Below are positions 45,812 to 57,417 of a DNA stretch of 64,000 nucleotides, piece after piece. The notes under the pieces were generated by a model. The model made no database searches. It was given only the letters and a program-made list of their open reading frames with translations, and was not told the DNA's origin. Each line of letters starts with the position of its first letter. Positions within the stretch are counted from its first letter, which is position 1. Both the position numbers and the translations under genes were made by a program. The DNA comes from Paragyromitra xinjiangensis (Eukaryota; Ascomycota; Pezizomycetes; Pezizales; Discinaceae): positions 1,674,001 to 1,738,000 of the forward strand of contig JBCAMK010000001.1 of the NCBI GenBank assembly GCA_038503065.1, read 5' to 3'.

Positions 45812-47219
45812 CTAGCAACAAATTATAGTCTCCAATTGGCGATCAAGTGCCCATTCAGCGTGATATGGCCCAATGCATTCAGGTAGATACTGCCACCAGT
45901 CATCTCCTTCCAAATCCATGGCCGAGAAGGTATTAAGTGCCTTGAGATATTCCCAGTACTCTGGATACCAACCAGTCATCTCCCAGGCAATTAAGCCTGT
46001 GATCGTGAGGTTTTCTGCTACCATGATGTTCCTTGGACGTAGGTCACCGTGTGTCAAGACGATTCGGTGGTCGTCACGAAGCCTTGAGCGCATCATCTCG
46101 AGATATGACCTAGTTATTCTAGGCAGAGGATCCGATAGAAGAAAACCATTGAACTCCGACTCGTTTGCGATAAGCCCGCTTTGGCGAGTATGACGGCGGA
46201 GATGGTGGCGAGTATCTTTGCAACGACCATTCCAGCCGAGGCCGAAATCAGGTGAAGGAAGAGGGATTTGTCGCAGCTCCTTCATGATTGCGTCAAGCTG
46301 GGTTTGAACGGTGGATTTTTCTTCATCACTCATTCCTGGCCATCGTTTCTCAAGTTTTGTACCTTCGATAGTTGACATAAAGCTGTAAAAAGTCTTCCCG
46401 ATGGCGAAGACTCCGAGGGGTTCAGGCATAGGTATTTTCTTGGTGTGTGCCTTGATATAATTTATGACGTCGACTGCATTAAGTTCTATGTCTGTTCCGA
46501 TCTTGACTATTACAGCTTCATTGAGTTTTACGATGCCTTTCCCAAAGAAATGCCAGATAAGCACGCCTTGAGAGAGTACACGAGAGAATTCTCGTAGCAG
46601 AAAAGATTCGGAGTTCTCCTCGGGTGGGGATCTGGGAGATTCGGTTGAAGCATCGTCTCCATTTGAACTGGTGAGGAGAGCAAGGGCGGAAGGTGCCAGG
46701 GGTCTGATTATTCTGAAAGTGCCTTGAGGAACGCGAAGAAAACGCCTTTCTTCTCGAGAGGGCTTGGGCTTCTTTGGCTCGCTGGGCACCTTTGATGTAG
46801 AGGAAATATTGGTGGTTTCGGTTTCGCACTCGACGGTTGTAGCGTCTTGTCGTGGGTGTGGTATCGTGAGAGCTGATAAGAATTTTAGCTAAGATGAATA
46901 TAAAGGAGATTTCGAGATGAATATTACCTTTAGAAGCTCGCTCCTCGGTTCTTTTTCGCCGATCTGGGTATACCTGAGCATAATTTTCGAGAAGAGTTGA
47001 CAAGTCTGCGCCTGGATCTTTCTCCAGCGCTGCTTCAAACATGCTCATGACAGAACGGTTGAGACCGCGTAGTCTGCGAAGACGGTCATCATCTTTTGGT
47101 TCGATATCATGTTTAGAAATGGCTTTATCATTCGTTGTGGGTGTTTCAATCCGAAGATGCTTTGCTGAGCGTTCGGGGTGATCCGGCCCGGGCCCTGATG
47201 GCCGTTTTTGTGGGACCAT
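45812..47219 (-). CDS. APH-fold phosphotransferase-like protein, probably lacking one metal ligand
   Basis: Two exons, 47,219-46,928 and 46,872-45,812, joined over a 55-bp GT-AG intron in phase 1, give 450 residues. The first 150 or so are basic and Ser/Thr-rich (MVPQKRPSGPGPDHPERSAK at the start) and probably disordered. The rest is the fungal aminoglycoside-phosphotransferase (APH)/choline-kinase-like fold. The N-lobe has IVKLNEAVIVKIG, with a likely ATP-binding Lys. MPEPLGVF and FMSTIEGTKLEKRWPGMSD follow, then the catalytic Brenner loop HGDLRPRNIMV. The following metal-binding motif, usually IDWE in these fungal proteins, reads LIAWEMTGWYPEYWEYL, with Ala (GCC) instead of Asp (GAC). Many fungal genes of this type have no known substrate. 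Catalysis may be weakened or lost. Confidence 0.85.
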
Positions 47220-50200
47220 AGTGGCAAATAGACTTGGAGATGATGAATTCGGACCCAGTGCAGTGGTTTTGAAGATAAAGGAATAAATTCTGGTTTTAAA
47301 GTTTGGAATCCAGTGGTATGTCCTGGCACCCTGCACCCTGACTACCGGTCTCCGAGACGTGGTGTGACCTCGCGTGGGAGACGGGAAAGGGGCACATGTA
47401 TGACGGGAGACGCGCCTACTTAATGGGCCTGTAGATCCTACAGTTTGACAGTCTAGGCTGCCATGGCCCATGGGCTATCTTTTGAACTGAAAAATCCTCC
47501 TTGTCAGGGGTAAATATGTGGGATACGAGGGGAAATTTCCTTAGTAAAGCCACGCTAGACTTGAGGTCTGCGTAGTGGCCCTACCAGTGGGCAAAATTTC
47601 GGGAAATTCAATGCTGGGCAGCTGTCTTTGCCTACCCAAAAACGTGTGGAGAGAAAGGGAATTTTAAACGTCTGTCACAATTAATATCCAAAGTTGATAA
47701 TGGTACCGAAACTACATGTAGCTATGATAGTCTTGGCGCGGCAACCGAGTTCTGACACAGGGCCGTAAAAGGCCAGCCGGAAAACACCAGACATACTGAG
47801 GTTTACAAGGTTGACCCCATTAGATCATGAATCACCTGGATGCTAAAAACGATACAGCTGGGTAGAGCTGCTAGGATTTTGTTCTAGAAGCTCTAGAGGC
47901 CCTCTTGAGGAGGTTCTGACGCAAGAATCTAATTATTCTCTAGCCAAAAGAGGACTAGGGGGAGTTCGCTTGAGAAAGGAGAGAGATGCAGGACGGATGC
48001 TTGGGGTACAAGTTTTCCCTGGTAATTAATTGTCTCGGGTCACAAAGGCGCAGTTATTGGGGGCCAGGCACTAATCGCCATTTCAGGGAATGATCGTGAA
48101 TTTAGCTTAGGACTGATAATGAAAGGAGAATAACTCCCTTCTCGTCACAATTCACTACTAATCTTCTTCGCCATTCATGGTATAACAAATACATTCCTTT
48201 AAACATAAGCCAATTAGAGCATTGGTGAAACGGGGAAAAGTCTGGTCAGAGCTAATCTCCGGTTGTCAAGTAACCGCTGATCAATGCGTCGCTAGCTGGG
48301 TGTGTGTGTTTAGTAGGATATCTATCTGTTAATTGGGAACTTCAAGACTGCTTTCCAGAATTCAATACACTTTTCGAGGTGTGCCGTACTATAGAAGAGA
48401 TCGCTATCCGTTTTCATTGATCCTACCCATTCGTTTATTACTGGCGTATCAGCAAGCCGAGTCGTTATATACTTAGTCTATTCTCGTTCCTCTAGTTTCT
48501 TCGCCCGCGAATAGTGGGTGGTTCTTCCGGGGTAAGACCCCGGGTTGCCAGAAACAATGTAGGGGAAGAGAATGAGATTACCGAAAGGCTGGGGCAAGAT
48601 TTGAAGTACGAGGCGTCCCTATTCAGGTGCAAAGACATCCTCCCTAGCCAAATCATGTGTGTGGTTGCTGAATTCCCTAATTGGATTTCAAGTATTATCT
48701 CAAGATTGACTGGATGCCTTCCCATAAAAATTTAGAGTAAAGCCTAGAGTAGTTCAGACAGGCGAAAACCAGAATTTAAACCAGAACTTCAGATCCATCA
48801 CTACCAACAGGACCTAGTTTAGTGATTACTAATAAATGCTTTTTCACAGGAACATCGTGAAAATTAGCAAATGCCTTCTAGTATGCAAAGCCATAATGGC
48901 CCTAGCTTTTCCCGTTATTTGTGGAATTGTGACCGTAGAGCTAGCCACAACTAGCCTCTCTTTTGGTGTGGTTTATGGTTGCTGCGACATATCATTTCCC
49001 CCTAGGGATCTGAAGAGCTTCAGATATCTAGAAGGGGGTGGGCACCCCCTGCCATGATTCCACATCATGAAGTTGTCAGATCGGTTGTCTAGGGCGTCTC
49101 AGCCCACTTTCCTACTCTGAGGTGGTTCGGATTTTTACGGGAAGGCATCCACTGTTGCGTGAGTGGCCTATCGATGATGCAGACTGCAACAGAGTTATAT
49201 GCCACATGACATCTTTTCAGGGGCTATATAACTGTGTCATGGAGCACATCTAGAACCTTTGGCATCTAAACCTATAGTTAGTGCTTATGTCTGAACCATT
49301 AGTTTTCTAGCTGAAATAAAACATTCTAAATCACAACCAGAACGATGACAGTTACACAAACTTGTGAGCCTGCGGCGAAGGATAGCTAAAGGTCATGTTC
49401 CGCGTTTTGTATTAGAGTAAATTGATGAACAAATCCTGTTTAGTGTAGGTTTCGAAGGTGAGGGTACCATGGGATTTCGGTTTATAGATAGAAGGATAAT
49501 TATAGTATTCATATACTCTTTCTAATGGGCTAAATCAATTCTCAAGCGATAGGGTCACTTCTTTAGTTCCTGAGGTACACTAATTGTCAATATTATTGTT
49601 AGCATTTTTCATGTGGGTTAAAGCCCCTGGTATACTTGGTGATGAAGTTCGATCACGCGAGGTGGAGTGAGGGTAAAACGACGAACGAGGTTTTGAGATC
49701 CGCATGTTTTGGCGATGGAGACTCGCGGGGGAGGGAGAGATTATTCGGAGACAAAGACATGGGTATAAGCCTTGTCGGGGGATCCCGATGCCTACTTCCT
49801 ATCCATATGCATAGAACCCCTTCTCCTTTTGGGGTTCTTAGTAACCTTATTTTTATTAGGAGTATAAGCTAAAGCTGCTAAAGCTCGACTCCAACGAATT
49901 CGTTGGTCCAGTAAAGTTTTTAACAGACGCCCCGGGTACCTATGGACTGCTTTACTGAAAAAAATATTAGTATCCTTATGCAATAAGATAATTACGTGGA
50001 GAGGCTGTGGTTGAAAGTTGGTGTCTTTAGGGGCTAATGAAGGTTTTATTTGTATAACTGTTTTTCAACCACTAATAAGGGTTAAGAGGTGCTACGTGGG
50101 ATATGGAGAGGTGACCGGAGGTGCCGTGAAATGCCCCAACTCTAAATGGGATGCAGCCTGTACAGTATCAGAAACAAGACGATGTTTGGATCTGGAAGGG

Positions 50201-50428
50201 CTGAAGTAATTGTAAAATTTCGGGGAATACGGAATTTACACACGAGAGTGCTGCAGAAACTGGGTTAGGGGCTATGATAACGACGAATTTGGCTTAACAA
50301 CAGCCCCTCGCCCTTTTTTTGTCGACAATTATTAGTTTGCATTTTTATCCCAAACAAACACTTCTTTCAGCAATGCTTCCTTCGATCGTTCCCCCCCACA
50401 TAACCAACTGTCCATAAAAGGTCAATAA
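47220..50428. other. Gene-empty stretch
   Basis: The part next to 47,220 should contain the promoter of the minus-strand APH-like gene. One TACATGTA palindrome (47,713) and a small stem (AACCCCTTCTCC/GGGGTT near 49,818-49,840) are visible. No supportable gene or RNA was found. Confidence 0.4.
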
Positions 50429-51217
50429 TTACCCAGCCAGTTCACACGGCAAGGGTAAGACCCACACTGTTCTGTCGTTGCCAACACTCCAGCCCAGATC
50501 CTTCACCAAAATTTGCCTTGCCATAGCCGTGAGATACGTGTATGATGTTCCAAGGACCAAACTATTTTCCGGACCCATATAGATTTGTGTAAGAGAGAAT
50601 TGATCCTTTAATTTATTCCCACAGATCCCACGAAAAAGATCAACAAGTTTTGCATTTCCACAGACGACATGCATTACGTGTTTCGCATCTGAACCTTCAC
50701 CGCCCTGTAAGTTCATGTCGAGCTCCAAGTAAATCTTGACCATGTAGTGTTCGTGATTAGCCTCATCGTAGCAAATCCAGCCGGTGCCACGGGCGGCGAG
50801 CAAAGCAGCAAGATTGTCGACGGTGTTCCTGTCTAGGGAGATTAGCTCCTCAGAGAAGAACTTATGATGATAAACCTTGACAACGGCAGCGGGATCACTC
50901 TTTTGGCCAAGGCGATGATCTATGGGGATTTTTTCGAAAAACCACTGCGACACACCACCAGTGATATTGATGATGTATTTATAACCCGAATCCGCAAATT
51001 CTATAATGAAATCCGTCGAGATTTTGGTACGAGGATGTCTTTGCATGTGAACGGAAGTTAAGGGGTTGTAATTGGAGTCGAGCGCCTCCTGTTGAGCCTT
51101 TTGTTCGTCATCCCAGCATTTCTGCAGAGTCAGGTCAGATAATTCTCTGTTTTCTTTAACTAGAAATACGTCTTGCTTTGAGGGGTCCTTTCTGGAGCGA
51201 CGGAGCCGGATATACAT
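50429..51217 (-). CDS. Hypothetical protein, paralogue of the gene at 52,357
   Basis: A single-exon ORF of 262 residues from ATG 51,217 to TAA 50,429-50,431. The first 35 residues (MYIRLRRSRKDPSKQDVFLV, then KENRELSDLTLQ) faintly resemble a ubiquitin-like or elongin-B-like N-terminus, but this is weak. The centre has STDFIIEFADSGYKYIINI, GGVSQWFFEKIP and KVYHHKFFSEELISLDR. The C-terminal half has YMVKIYLELDMN, LVDLFRGICGN, FSLTQIY and VWVLPLPCELAG. I do not recognise a family. The plus-strand gene about 1.1 kb away shares the order of these motifs, so the two form a divergent duplicate pair. Intactness suggests it is a real gene. Confidence 0.6.
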   Translation of the reverse strand: MYIRLRRSRKDPSKQDVFLVKENRELSDLTLQKCWDDEQKAQQEALDSNYNPLTSVHMQRHPRTKISTDFIIEFADSGYKYIINITGGVSQWFFEKIPIDHRLGQKSDPAAVVKVYHHKFFSEELISLDRNTVDNLAALLAARGTGWICYDEANHEHYMVKIYLELDMNLQGGEGSDAKHVMHVVCGNAKLVDLFRGICGNKLKDQFSLTQIYMGPENSLVLGTSYTYLTAMARQILVKDLGWSVGNDRTVWVLPLPCELAG

Positions 51218-52356
51218 AGTTGACGAATTGAGTAGTTTGATGAGAAATGGGATAAGTTATTATCAGTGGTTGTGGGAGAAGGATGGGGTGGGTGGGAGAG
51301 GTGAAGCAAGGTTGAGGTCAGCTAGTTCCCGTCTCGGCACGCATCAAACGCGCAACGTGGCTGGAACAACTAATCCTGATTAGGCGAATGGCTGTTTGTG
51401 CCCAATCTCGCTCTATTTATGGCTTCTATACTTCGTGAAAGAGAACTTGCTTGTGTTATCCGGTATCGAGTGATGGAACATGATTGGATATACGGAGGGA
51501 ATGTCACAGAGATGGATCAGAACTGGAGCCCATGCCCTCCACAGCCCAAGCTGCAAATCACAGCGAAGCATCCATTGTTCAACTTGTTCATAATTAAAGC
51601 TTCACTTATTTGCTCATATTAGCCTAACTTGTGGAGGAAACCTTTTGGTACTGCTTACCGTAGATGATCTGATTAGTTAGGCGCCAACGTTAAAAGTTAG
51701 TAGGTTTATACTTGGGGTAACAGAAACTGGCCCGGTTCTTTGGACGGTTTTGCGGGAGGTATCGAGCCTTGGAAGGTATATTTTGAGATAGTGGCTAGAT
51801 ATTTCCAATGATTCCGAGCCTAACAGATCTAGGTGTAGTAGGAAGTAGTTGGAAAATTTGCGAATGATAACCACCCTTTTAGATTGGGGGCTCACAAAGC
51901 CAGCGCAGGCGTCAAAAAAGTTGTAACATTAGGGCATGAATCAGCGAGGTTACTTGGAATGAAGTGGACTGTTTTTGGCTAGTACCCTGGAGAGGTGTGT
52001 CCCAGTTGTGTTGGGAATTAGAAAAAATTTCGATATCCCCTATTTGAGCAAGCTTAATAATACATGTAGTGCGAAGTGACTAACAAGAGCGGGCTGGGCA
52101 CGAGACTATCGTGCACGCACCGATTTCAACTGGAGCACCTCCCCTCATGCTCATGCACTCCGAGCACTCTTGCTACACCTCAGTCCTACTCTATAACTGG
52201 GCTGCACATTCCTTGTTAGTCTTGCTAATTTATCTCGATACCAGTAGACCTTGCTTCGATACCAGGCTTATAAGCAGTTCTCTCTCTGGAAAACTCCCGG
52301 TCTATTGATAATTCTCTTATCTAGAACCGGTCATGTATTTCCAAATCTAGACTGGG
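51218..52356. other. Intergenic region between the divergent paralogues
   Basis: This presumably contains the promoters of both paralogues. One TACATGTA palindrome lies at 52,061. No other feature was seen. Confidence 0.4.
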
Positions 52357-53240
52357 ATGGCTAACTCAGAAATATTCATTTCTTTAGTTGTGAATGATGG
52401 TACCTGCGTACGTAGGATGTCGTATAAATGTGAAGAAATCCTTTTGCAGATCTCGAGCGAGGAGTATAGGGAGGACCTCAAAGACCATGTAACGAACAGA
52501 AACATGGATATAATATTTTTTCCAAGATGCCACCCTGGAATGCCACTCCTAACAAAGTGCCTTACCCTTGAATTCGTTGATTTGGAGTACAGGATCTGCT
52601 ACAAGGTGTGGGACGGCGTGGGGCAATGGCTCTACGACCCTGTTCCCAGCAATCTTCTTCTTCAGGAAAATGGGGTAACAACTGGAGCGAGACTACACCT
52701 TCACGATTTCTTTTATAAAGAGATGATTACTGGTGCCATGGAAACGTTTCATATGGTCGAAAAAATTCTGCTTGACTACCAACGGGAAACACAATTTGTG
52801 ATGACTAATCAAGTCAATCGTAGTGGCCCACACTTCTCCTATAACCTTAAGATATATTTAAAATCAGACATTTATATTCCTTATAATTGGGGTGCGAATT
52901 ACACGGAGTGCTGTGTTTCTTCGAGCGAAATGTTGGCAGATGTTTTTGCCGCTTTTTGCGGAAGGGATTTTACAAATCAGCAAAACTTACGGAGAAACTT
53001 TACCCTCACGCAAATCGTGCATCAAGGATCGAATTGATTGATTAATAATTCATACACGTATCCAGCCATCAAGGATCTTGAAAGGGAGAACATATAATTC
53101 AGGCGAAGCTATAGAGACGGGGGTTCTGCTGAAGGACTTGGGATGAGTCTTTAAAAACGATGAGATGTGGATCCTGCCGTCGCTATGCAAAATTCTTGAA
53201 CGAGGGACAATGTTGACTAAGAAAGACATCTCCATTTTGA
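52357..53240 (+). pseudogene. Decayed paralogue of the 50,429-51,217 gene
   Basis: The first 226 codons (52,357-53,037) are open and follow the paralogue: LTLEFVDLEYRICYKVWDGV, GQWLYDPVP, LHLHDFFYKEMIT, YNLKIYLKSDI, LADVFAAFCGRDF and FTLTQI. The frame then breaks where a 36-bp retroposon fragment (53,031-53,066) is inserted. Without the insert the frame would also hit a stop at once, so a frameshift lies at the same place. Homology resumes in another frame with LLKDLG, a TGA where the paralogue has Trp (DLGW), and NDEMWILPSLC, matching NDRTVWVLPLPC. The gene may still make a truncated protein, but I infer that it is decaying. Confidence 0.65.
53031..53066 (-). mobile_element. 36-bp retroposon tail with 11-bp target duplication
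   Basis: On the minus strand the insert reads GCTGGATACGTGTATGAATT followed by ATTAATCAATCAATTC. This is the conserved 3' end of the retroposon family plus an ATCA tail. CATCAAGGATC flanks it on both sides (53,020-53,030 and 53,067-53,077). It lies at the very end of the open frame of the decayed paralogue. Confidence 0.8.
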
Positions 53241-53744
53241 AGCCCAGAAATAAGTATTAGTCCTCGGGCTGAAGACATTTCAGTGGTGGGTAATGTGTAA
53301 GATGATGGATGATTAGGTTATAGATTACGGAGTTTAATGATTCCATCTACCACTTTCCCTAATATTTATAGGATGTGGAATGGAGACTTGATTTAGTCGT
53401 GAGTAGCACCCAGGTATGCGTAACATCCACCACTTATAGTCATGCTCCTAAGTACATGCACCTATAGCTAGTGCCCGGCATTATGAGCTACATTTACGTT
53501 TGATCCACTGATCAGAATTATTGAAACTATAAAGATACATATAGTCACATTTCTTCTCTTAACGGCTTTTGTAAGGTATCGTTATGAAATTTCTAGATAT
53601 TTCTCCATCCCCGGGAGCTGCAGGAGGGATACCTACATATTCAAAATATTGCCCCTCCCAACACGCAACTAAGAAATTAGAAAAAACAAACATTCCACTT
53701 TGGGGTTCCCTAGGATTAGGCCGAGTGACTATCTATGATCTACT
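53241..53744. other. Intergenic; no gene seen
   Basis: This is the 3' flank of both the decayed paralogue and the minus-strand cofactor D gene. An alternative last exon of cofactor D is possible here (see that entry). Confidence 0.4.
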
Positions 53745-56700
53745 TTACCCCTCTAACACTCCCTTCAGAATACTTACATCCTTCCTCAAATCTTTCACAC
53801 CTCCCAGCCAATCACCCTCTAGAAGCGCTTTCTCCACTTTTCTCTCTACCTCTTCCCCCTTCTCCTTCCCTTCTGCACCCCATACAGCCTCCCCACCCAG
53901 ACAGTGGCTGAGAACATATACCGTCTCAGCAATCAATTCTCTTAGTTTGGGAAATGGGTGCAACAACATCCCAACCAACTTTAACAGCACCTTCTTCTGC
54001 AGTTCCCCAGATGGTTCAGAAACTAAAATGATCCCAGCGTACGTACGGACTGCAGCGGTGAGTTTGGCGGGGTTACCAGACTTATATTGGATCTTCTGAA
54101 CTGCAACAAAAAGTCGTTTCAAGAGATCCATTTCGCCAGATAATATGGTTGCAGCGGTCAGTGAATTCGTTTCGAGAATCGCAGCGACGACTTCTAGAGC
54201 GGGGATAACGATACGGTCACTGGTGTTTTCATCGAGGACTTGTAGTATTATACGTAGCACATGCGGGAGATGGAACGATGGGCTAGGAGTGGAAAGCCAT
54301 TCCAGGAGTACAGCGCGAGATGTCTTGAGGAGCGAATCAGAACCTGCGCCGGCAGAAGTTACGTAACCTTTCAAGAACTCGGCCTTGAGGCGCTGATGCT
54401 GGAGGAGCGGAACTAAGCCTGAGAAGAATTCCTTCGACGATACAGAGGACGCTGCAAGGTCTGGTGCTAGTTTTGAGCTAAAAGCCCTTCAGCTTTTGGT
54501 TCATTCCCGCAAAATGATTAAGAAAGTTGGAAAATACCGATCGATGAATACCTCCAACTCACTCTCCTCCCAAAACATTGCGATCTTCAACAACGCTTCG
54601 CAAGCCCTCGTACGCACCCTATCCAGCCTCTCTACACTCAGCCTCACAATCCTCTTCACGACCTCCCACTCAACATCTCCGTTAACATCACCCTTTAACC
54701 CCTCACCACCCCAGTTTTCATACACAACTCTTATTCCTTCAGCCCTAGCCCATGAGCCAACATCACCTCTTGAGTCAACCTCATAATCATCAAGCGCCTT
54801 CAACACCACCTTTACAACTGCATCATCCTGTAAACCCTCCCTAGTAATGACCCCAGAGCCAAGAGCTCTGACCCCGGCTACACGCAGTTCAACTTCACCC
54901 AGTCTATCAGCAGCACTAATGAGCGTTTTGATGATGGTGGTTTTTAATGCTGCATCAGTGTTATACACGAATCCGAGGACCTCACCAAGGGCAAGGACAT
55001 AACCTCTCTTTCTCCCGCTGGAGGCACGACGACACCAGGATTCTATGATCCTCTGTCGATTCTCTGCGGACAAGATATGAAAGAGAGATTTAGTAGCAGG
55101 TACAGCTTGCTCAAGGACCAAATCATCGTTACGGTCTAGAGAGGCCTCAATGATTGCTGTCCATAATCGAAGTGTCTTTATGGGTATCTCTCCTTGTTGT
55201 ACACGTAGTGAGGAACTAGAAGAGAGTGCCGAAACGAGACGAGATGCGGACTCGGAGGTGAGTTCGGGTCGAAGGATAGGGTTGAGGAACTCCTTCCCGC
55301 CTAATTTCTCGAATACGTTTGAAAGAAGCAGGGACGTTTCTGCGGATGTGAAGAGGGATAGTGATGTAGTGGGGAGGGTTGAGAACCTATTGAGGACTTC
55401 CGAGAGGGCCCATGCGCCACCATGCCAGATTTCGACATCGGATTTGCCTTCAGTTCTAATTCTATGGATAAGAGAATTTACCACTTTTCTCGCTCTTCCG
55501 TTCCTAGCTTCTTCATTGTCGGTGGGGGGTAATATAACCATAATCTCTCCTAAGCCTTGGCCAGATAGCTTCCTACCGTCCAGATCGCTACTACCGACAC
55601 CTCTCCACCCCTCAATAATCCCATCTGCTATCGCCTTCCAGTATCCTTCTGCTAGTCTCGCCACCTCGCCTGCAACCGTAATAACGCTCCTTCTCCGCAA
55701 TGCGACAGCGTTATAGTCTACTATTTGCACAACTTTGATTCCCTCAACGATCATATTCGGATGTCTTCCGATGAGCTCTTGCATTGCGGCTGAAGCAGCA
55801 CGGCGGATGTTTCCTAGTGGGTCTAAACATCCTGCTACTGCCAGTTCTGTGGCTAATAGCTGTTGGACGTTACCGTGTCCATCTATGTTACCTACTGCAA
55901 GGAGTTCATCGGTGGAATAAGATCTCGCTAGACTCCACGCTGCGTAGCAAGCTGCGTCGCGGACATTTCCGCCTAATGCGAAGGTGGCACGGCGCTGCTC
56001 AAAGCGTAAAGAGTCGATGATGTTGCGTACTACTCTTTCGAGCACATCTGTGCTCCTGACCGCACGTTGTCGTAGAAATGTGGCCAAGGTAAGTGTCGCC
56101 CCATGCCATTTCTCTGCTGTCACGGCAGAGAGGATCTTCTGCCTGTTCTCTCCACGCGCCGGGTAGTAGAATACATCTTCCTCGTAGATCCCCATGACTG
56201 CATCAAGCACTTCCCCTGCAAGATCCGGTGGGAGTTTTCGGGATATAACGGCGAGTGACTTCGACGCACCGAAGCGAACGGCAGTGTCCTTATCTCCCAA
56301 ACAGGACAATAATCTCTCGATGATATCCTCTACTAAATTTCCCTCGCTTTCTTCCTCTTCATCTCCTGCGGGGATGAGTGACAGAATAGCCACCCAACGA
56401 TAAATTTTCATTCCGAGTCTTCGGACATTCGCAGAGTTCCACTCGTCACCATCCGCAGCCTCAAGTTTCTTCACGAGAGTGAAGATCCTGGGTGCTAGAG
56501 GAGTAACAACGTCTCGATCGCCTTGCGCGAGTATCCCGGCGAGAACTCGAAGAATTGCAGTTTTGAGGAAGAGGGTGGTAGAGGTGGTAGTAGAGGTGGG
56601 TGAGCGAAAAGATTTCAAGCACCAGGTCACTACTACAGAGAGAAGGCCGATGTTACGCATGTCCTTTCGTAGGCAGAGACGAACAATAAGAAGTGATGCA

Positions 56701-57417
56701 GCATCACTCTCGCGGTTCCCGGGGGACGAGAGGTGTGTTATCCCGAGAGCTAACAGACGCCGGGAAAGAGATGGGAGTTCTGTAATCTCTAGCAGCTCTG
56801 GGAGAGCCTGCGAAGCTACTGAGGGATTTGATATAGTGCTTAGATCGAAGGGAGTCAGTAGTAGATGGCTCAGCCAGAGTAAAAGAATGTATCGAAGCTC
56901 CCACGAACGACTTGAAGTTTCCGCGCTGGCAAAGACGCAGAGTGGTTCCAACCATCGAGGCTCGTTTGGGAGGAAGCGAGAGATGATCTTAGGACCACGG
57001 ATCTTGCAGAGCGTGTAGAGAATCTTGGCAATGGCATCGTGAATGGATATTGGGGGATTGAACCCGACGGGTGTAGTTGAAGCCGAGGGTGATTCTGGGG
57101 GACTTGGGGACTGCTGCTGAGGTAGCTGGGCGAGAAAGACTTCTGTAAGTGGAGTAAGATAAGACTGAAGATGAGGATCTAGGAGCTGCGGAGATTCTTG
57201 GAAGGGTTCGATCTGCAGAATAAAGTAATTAATACAAACGAATCATACCGAAAGAGAGCTCTCTCACCAGAACAATCAAGCTATCCACAGTATTCCTTCT
57301 CCGTCCACCTTCTCCATCCTCAAACTGCAATAATTCTGGCAGACGTTGGCGAAACTGGGTGAGGAGATCTCCAGATACCTTCTGCAGCTTGACGTCTCTA
57401 TCCTCAGGGGCATCCAT
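53745..57417 (-). CDS. TBCD: Tubulin-specific chaperone D (cofactor D, Cin1/Alp1)
   Basis: Cofactor D captures beta-tubulin and, with cofactors C and E, assembles the alpha/beta tubulin dimer in the cytosol. Three exons fit in phase: 57,417-57,268, 57,212-54,538 and 54,477-53,745, with introns of 55 and 60 bp, giving 1185 residues, the usual length. Family signs are ELRYILLLWLSHLLLTPFDL near the N-terminus, long HEAT-type helical repeats (for example RFGASKSLAVISRKLP and AVALRRRSVITVAGEVARL), and the C-terminal cofactor D domain ending with KLRELIAETVYVLSHCLGG. A strong donor (GTAAGT) near the end of exon 3 (about 53,770) could splice to an acceptor about 100 bp downstream and change the last residues. 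The gene is divergent from the PP4 gene. Confidence 0.92.

Noticed and set aside
55150..55716. Plus-strand 188-codon ORF
   Set aside because: It is the shadow of the cofactor D gene on the opposite strand.
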